Shown: positions 30,457-32,921 of the stretch, piece after piece
Position numbering within the stretch: the first letter of the stretch is position 1
Layout of the letters: each line of letters opens with the position of its first letter
Source: Flemingiibacterium sp045635785
GTDB taxonomy: Bacteria > Bacillota > Clostridia > Oscillospirales > CAG-272
Direction: 5' to 3'
Assembly (NCBI GenBank): GCA_045635785.1
Contig: JAZTWJ010000084.1
Location: 1-32,921, forward strand
DNA: 32,921 nucleotides
Notes under the pieces: generated by a model
The model's database searches: none
Seen by the model: the letters and a program-made list of their open reading frames with translations, nothing else
Told to the model about the DNA's origin: nothing
Translations under genes and position numbers: made by a program

Positions 30457-31083
30457 ATGAAAAAAGTTCTCTCGCTCGTCATTCTCGCAGCGATGCTTTT
30501 TGTTATGACCGTCGGCGTGTGTGCGGCTGTAACATTTTCATCCGCCAAGCCCTCTCATATCGGTACGCTCATTCTCTCCAAGGGACCGAATGGCAGCGAG
30601 ATGACCGAGCAGGGCGGCACCTTCTCAAATCTCAAGGACATCGGAGGAGTCAGCTTCTGCAATCAAAAGGACTCTTTTGCTCGCTATGAATTTCAAGTTG
30701 AGAAGGCAGGGACCTATACCTTTGTGGTAGAATATATCGCACGTCCCGACGCAAAACGCTTCTTCGACTACGCCATCGACAATAAGGCCAATCCCGTCTC
30801 CGTTGACCTCGAAGAATCCACTGATAAGCGATTTGCGCTGATCACCGCAAATCTCAAAATGGGCAAGCATAATTTCTTTCTGATGGCACCGACAGGTTTC
30901 GACGGCAACACCGTCCAATCCTGTGACATCTATGGCTGGTCGCTCTATTTAACCAAGGAAGCACCCTCTGCGGATCCATCCAACGCGCCCTCAACCTCGG
31001 ATACCATCTTTGCGGTAATCGCGCTCTTAGTGATCTCCATGACCGCGGCAATCATCATCACCAAAAAGCAAAAGCTGATCTGA
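30457..31083 (+). CDS. Secreted, membrane-anchored protein with CBM-like domain
   Basis: The 208-residue protein opens with a signal peptide (KKVLSLVILAAMLFVMTVGVCAA). A beta-sandwich of about 130 residues follows (ARYEFQVEKAGTYTFVVEYIA ... DIYGWSLYLTKE), resembling CBM6/CBM35-like ligand-binding modules. A Pro/Ser/Ala linker (APSADPSNAPSTSD) leads to a C-terminal membrane helix ending in KKQKLI. The tail resembles a cell-wall sorting region but lacks a clear LPxTG; the linker reads APSTSD. The start ATG has AAGGAAGGTGATCGGTC upstream. The divergent DUF5722 surface protein suggests a shared surface role in binding or cutting polysaccharides. Confidence 0.82.
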   Translation: MKKVLSLVILAAMLFVMTVGVCAAVTFSSAKPSHIGTLILSKGPNGSEMTEQGGTFSNLKDIGGVSFCNQKDSFARYEFQVEKAGTYTFVVEYIARPDAKRFFDYAIDNKANPVSVDLEESTDKRFALITANLKMGKHNFFLMAPTGFDGNTVQSCDIYGWSLYLTKEAPSADPSNAPSTSDTIFAVIALLVISMTAAIIITKKQKLI

Positions 31084-31087
31084 CAAT

Positions 31088-31129
31088 ATAAAAAACATGG
31101 CGGTTCATGCGAACCGCCATGTTTTTTAT
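31088..31129. terminator. Bidirectional terminator after the secreted protein gene
   Basis: ATAAAAAACATGGCGGTTC-ATGC-GAACCGCCATGTTTTTTAT is a perfect 19-bp stem with A-run and T-run arms. It starts 5 nt after the stop. Confidence 0.96.
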
Positions 31130-31140
31130 CAGGAATCTCA

Positions 31141-31172
31141 AAAAAGCAACCGCCTGAAGTTATCAGACGGTC
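31141..31172 (-). terminator. Rho-independent terminator of rplS
   Basis: On the minus strand ACCGTCTGA-TAACT-TCAGGCGGT (one T-G pair) is followed by TGCTTTTTTG, 9 nt past the rplS stop. Confidence 0.9.
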
Positions 31173-31180
31173 GTTTTTGA

Positions 31181-31522
31181 TTAAAGCTGTTCCTTAACCT
31201 TGGAGCTCTTGCCCACTCTGTCACGCAGATAGTAGAGCTTTGCGCGTCTAACCTTACCGCGTCTGACAATTTCAACCTTTTCAACGTTGGGAGAATGAAC
31301 CGGGAAGGTCTTTTCCACGCCTACGCCGTAGGAAACACGTCTAACGGTGAAGGTTTCGGAGATTCCGCCGCCGTTCTTTGCAATGATGGTGCCTTCGAAC
31401 AGCTGAATTCTCTCTCTGTTACCCTCTTTGATTCTGTTGTGGATCTTAACGGTGTCACCAACGTTAAGTACAGGGGCATTTTCCTTTAACTGCTCGTTTG
31501 TAAAAGCCTTAATTAAATCCAT
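31181..31522 (-). CDS. rplS: 50S ribosomal protein L19
   Basis: The 113-residue protein has the usual length and sequence for bL19: PVLNVGDTVKIHNRIKEGNRERIQLFEGTIIA, SETFTVRRVSYGVGVEKTFPVHSPNVEKVEI and RRAKLYYLRDRVGK. bL19 sits at the 30S-50S interface. The start ATG has the SD AAGGAGGAAGCCAAA. It is transcribed alone here, with its own promoter, leader and terminator, instead of behind rpsP-rimM-trmD as in many Firmicutes. Confidence 0.98.
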   Translation of the reverse strand: MDLIKAFTNEQLKENAPVLNVGDTVKIHNRIKEGNRERIQLFEGTIIAKNGGGISETFTVRRVSYGVGVEKTFPVHSPNVEKVEIVRRGKVRRAKLYYLRDRVGKSSKVKEQL

Positions 31523-31622
31523 TTTGGCTTCCTCCTTGAATTTTATTCAATTAAACTGGTCCGCATTCGTGCAGAGCGTGGCAGAGGACTGCGGCCGTCA
31601 TTATGCCACATGGGCACAGCAA
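31523..31622 (-). ncRNA. Structured 5' leader of rplS, possible L19 leader
   Basis: The roughly 100-nt leader can form GTGGCA with TGCCAC and, inside or alternatively, CCGCA with TGCGG, placed 30-100 nt before the SD. Autoregulatory L19 leaders are known in low-GC Gram-positives. Position and pairing fit, but I cannot confirm membership of that RNA family from sequence alone. Confidence 0.5.
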
Positions 31623-31629
31623 CAGATAT

Positions 31630-31658
31630 ATTATATCACAAAGTTTTGCAGATTGCAA
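31630..31658 (-). promoter_or_regulatory. Promoter of rplS
   Basis: On the minus strand TTGCAA (31658-31653), 17 nt and TATAAT (31635-31630) lie about 110 nt upstream of the start codon. Confidence 0.85.
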
Positions 31659-31751
31659 GTCTTTTTCAAAATTTTATGGCAGCATTTTTACCGATATTTA
31701 TCCTTTTTTGCACGGCTTTTCCGTCAGTGTTAAAAATTTTTGCACGAATGC

Positions 31752-31780
31752 TTTACTTTTTTTCTGTAATATGTTAAAAT
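31752..31780 (+). promoter_or_regulatory. Promoter of the small membrane protein and RsuA-family genes
   Basis: TTTACT (31752-31757), 17 nt and TAAAAT (31775-31780) are followed by a leader of about 90 nt with a possible hairpin GAGGGGAG ... CTCCCTC (31806-31837). No coding sequence occupies 31523-31876; it holds the rplS leader and the two divergent promoters. Confidence 0.65.
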
Positions 31781-31876
31781 AGAAGCAGAGTGTCGATACT
31801 GAAGCGAGGGGAGTTTCAAGGTACAAAAAGCTCCCTCATATCCGTCCGACCCATTTTGATAGGAGGTCATTGTCGT

Positions 31877-32290
31877 ATGCAAAATTTGCCGTCTGACAGG
31901 CGCTTTCAATCGCAAGCGCGATCGAATGCTCCCAAGCCGATCAACCGTCAAGCACAGCATTTTGATCCCAAGGGCAACGCGGACAGGCGTCCGCCTCTGC
32001 GCGTACAGCAAAATTACATCGGCGCGCCAAACACCGGAAACGCAAGCAAAACCGTGCGTGTGCCTGCTGTCAATACGCTCAAAGCCGGCGGTCCCAGACT
32101 TGCGATGCCGCCGAGCCTTCGCTCGGAAAGCGCGCAGAAAAAGCATAAAAAGCAGCTTGCAAGACTCGAACGGGAACGAAAACGGCTTTTGCTTCGAGAT
32201 TTTTTGCTCGGACTTGCAGTGGGAATGTTGATATTCGGCGTTGCGGCGATTTTTGTATGCAAGGCAGTTGTTGATATATTGAGCCTATGA
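31877..32290 (+). CDS. Small protein with basic disordered N-terminus and one C-terminal membrane helix
   Basis: The 137-residue protein is of a family I do not recognise. Residues 1-85 are rich in Gln, Asn, Pro and Arg (probably disordered). Residues 85-105 are strongly basic (QKKHKKQLARLERERKRLL). Residues about 110-132 form a single membrane helix (LGLAVGMLIFGVAAIFVCKAVV). The SD AGGAGGTCATTGTCGT places the start at ATG 31877. The stop overlaps the start of the pseudouridine synthase gene (ATGA), so the two are coupled. The layout recalls small cell-division or septum proteins of the FtsL type, but there is no sequence evidence for that. Confidence 0.75.
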   Translation: MQNLPSDRRFQSQARSNAPKPINRQAQHFDPKGNADRRPPLRVQQNYIGAPNTGNASKTVRVPAVNTLKAGGPRLAMPPSLRSESAQKKHKKQLARLERERKRLLLRDFLLGLAVGMLIFGVAAIFVCKAVVDILSL

Positions 32291-32921
32291 GAATTGACCG
32301 ATTTTTATCCGAAGCGGGGCTTTGCAGCCGCTCGGAATGCAGAAAGGCGGCAAAGGCGGGAAAAATTACGGTGGATGGCATGCCCGTCAAGGCATCCGAT
32401 ACCCACATTGATCCAAATACGCAGACCGTGACCTTCATGGGGCAGACGGTGACTTATAAAAAATTCACATACATTATGCTAAACAAGCCGGAGGGCTACA
32501 TTTCCGCCACCAATGATCCACGGGAGCATACCGTTTTGGAGCTGCTCGACGACCGAACAAAAAAGCTCGGGCTTTTTCCCTGCGGCAGGCTTGACAAAAA
32601 CACGCTGGGACTTCTTCTTCTGACCAACGACGGCGCACTCTGCCATCGGCTTCTTGCACCGAAATTCCACGTTTCGAAGGTTTATTTCTTCCGTTCGGAA
32701 CGTATGGTTACAGACGAGGATGCCGCTCGTCTTGAGGCGGGTGTTATGCTTGACGGCGAGCTGTCAAAGCCGGCAAAACTGTCCCTCTGCGAGGATCGCA
32801 TGTCCGGACGGCTGACCATCACCGAGGGAAAATTCCATCAAGTCAAGCGCATGCTGGAAGCGGTTTGTAACAAGGTCGTTTATCTGGAGCGTGTGGAATT
32901 CGGCGGCATTCCGTTAGATCC
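32287..32921 (+). CDS. RsuA/RluB-family pseudouridine synthase (3' end outside the window)
   Basis: In the 211 codons present, an N-terminal S4 RNA-binding domain (RIDRFLSEAGLCSRSECRKA, VDG at 29-31) precedes the catalytic domain with MLNKPEGYI (64-72). The signature GRLDKNTLGLLLLTNDG begins at residue 100 and contains the catalytic Asp103. Downstream, KFHQVKRMLEAV is the usual second RNA-contact motif. Together these indicate an rRNA pseudouridine synthase of the RsuA (16S) or RluB (23S) group. The single-domain layout cannot separate the two. It overlaps the upstream gene by 4 nt and has no own SD, relying on coupling. The gene is cut by the window end, near its C-terminus. Confidence 0.93.
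   Translation, partial: MRIDRFLSEAGLCSRSECRKAAKAGKITVDGMPVKASDTHIDPNTQTVTFMGQTVTYKKFTYIMLNKPEGYISATNDPREHTVLELLDDRTKKLGLFPCGRLDKNTLGLLLLTNDGALCHRLLAPKFHVSKVYFFRSERMVTDEDAARLEAGVMLDGELSKPAKLSLCEDRMSGRLTITEGKFHQVKRMLEAVCNKVVYLERVEFGGIPLD

Noticed and set aside
32098..32128. Hairpin CCGAGCCTTCGCTCGG as a further element copy
   Set aside because: It lies inside the coding sequence of the small membrane protein, lacks the AAGGA and ATGG flanks and is not at a start codon.
1..32921. tRNA, rRNA, CRISPR arrays, insertion sequences and phage genes
   Set aside because: I looked for cloverleaf T-loops, spaced direct repeats, transposase motifs and terminal inverted repeats with target duplications and found none I could support.

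Overview
The window reads as a chromosomal segment of an anaerobic Clostridia-type Firmicute with moderate G+C. It looks like an uncultured gut lineage close to Oscillospiraceae or Christensenellales, but the exact family is inference. Reasons: Gram-positive style -35/-10 promoters (TTGACA, 17 nt, TATAAT), strong Shine-Dalgarno (SD) sites with some TTG starts, and many Clostridia-restricted families (DUF512 radical SAM, DUF1836, DUF5685, TIGR04086-like, SCIFF-maturase-like, DUF5722). No rRNA, tRNA, CRISPR array, phage or insertion sequence was seen.

Layout. 1-3.1 kb (minus): a YkgJ/FliB-type Cys-cluster protein, a small membrane protein and a membrane-anchored spermidine-synthase-like protein. 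3.2-5.5 kb (plus): potassium channel ktrB/trkH and its gating subunit ktrA/trkA. 5.6-11.7 kb (plus): ROK sugar kinase, PAP2 phosphatase, ProX-type tRNA deacylase, DUF512 radical SAM protein, der (ribosome assembly GTPase) and plsY, closely packed with ATGA overlaps. 11.7-15.3 kb (minus): DUF1836 regulator, NfeD, flotillin and a polytopic membrane protein. 15.4-21.6 kb: small membrane proteins, a DUF5685 gene translationally coupled to a J-domain protein, a CE2-like SGNH esterase, a CorC/CNNM transporter and a radical SAM/SPASM enzyme. 21.7-26.8 kb (plus): CPBP protease, yajC, a TIGR04086-like membrane protein, a truncated SCIFF-maturase-like protein, a Methyltransf_32 protein and a YdcF protein. 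26.9-31.1 kb: an A+T-richer nucleotidyltransferase, a large DUF5722 surface protein and a divergent secreted, membrane-anchored protein. 31.2-32.9 kb: rplS with a structured leader, a small membrane protein and the start of an RsuA-family pseudouridine synthase that runs off the window.

Two observations stand out. (1) A roughly 50-nt element recurs eight times (six clear copies, two weak). Every copy is in sense orientation and abuts a start codon. It has a purine-rich SD-like string (AAGGA or AGAGAGG), then a short hairpin usually of the type GCTTTCGC-loop-GCGAAAGC, then a variant of ATGGTAATGAAAATG. One copy keeps the hairpin with a different stem sequence, so the structure itself seems to be maintained. 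(2) The locus yajC / TIGR04086-like / SCIFF maturase is recognisable, but the six-cysteine SCIFF precursor is absent. The maturase homologue keeps its N-terminal domain and C-terminal cysteine cluster but lacks the whole radical SAM barrel, in an intact reading frame.
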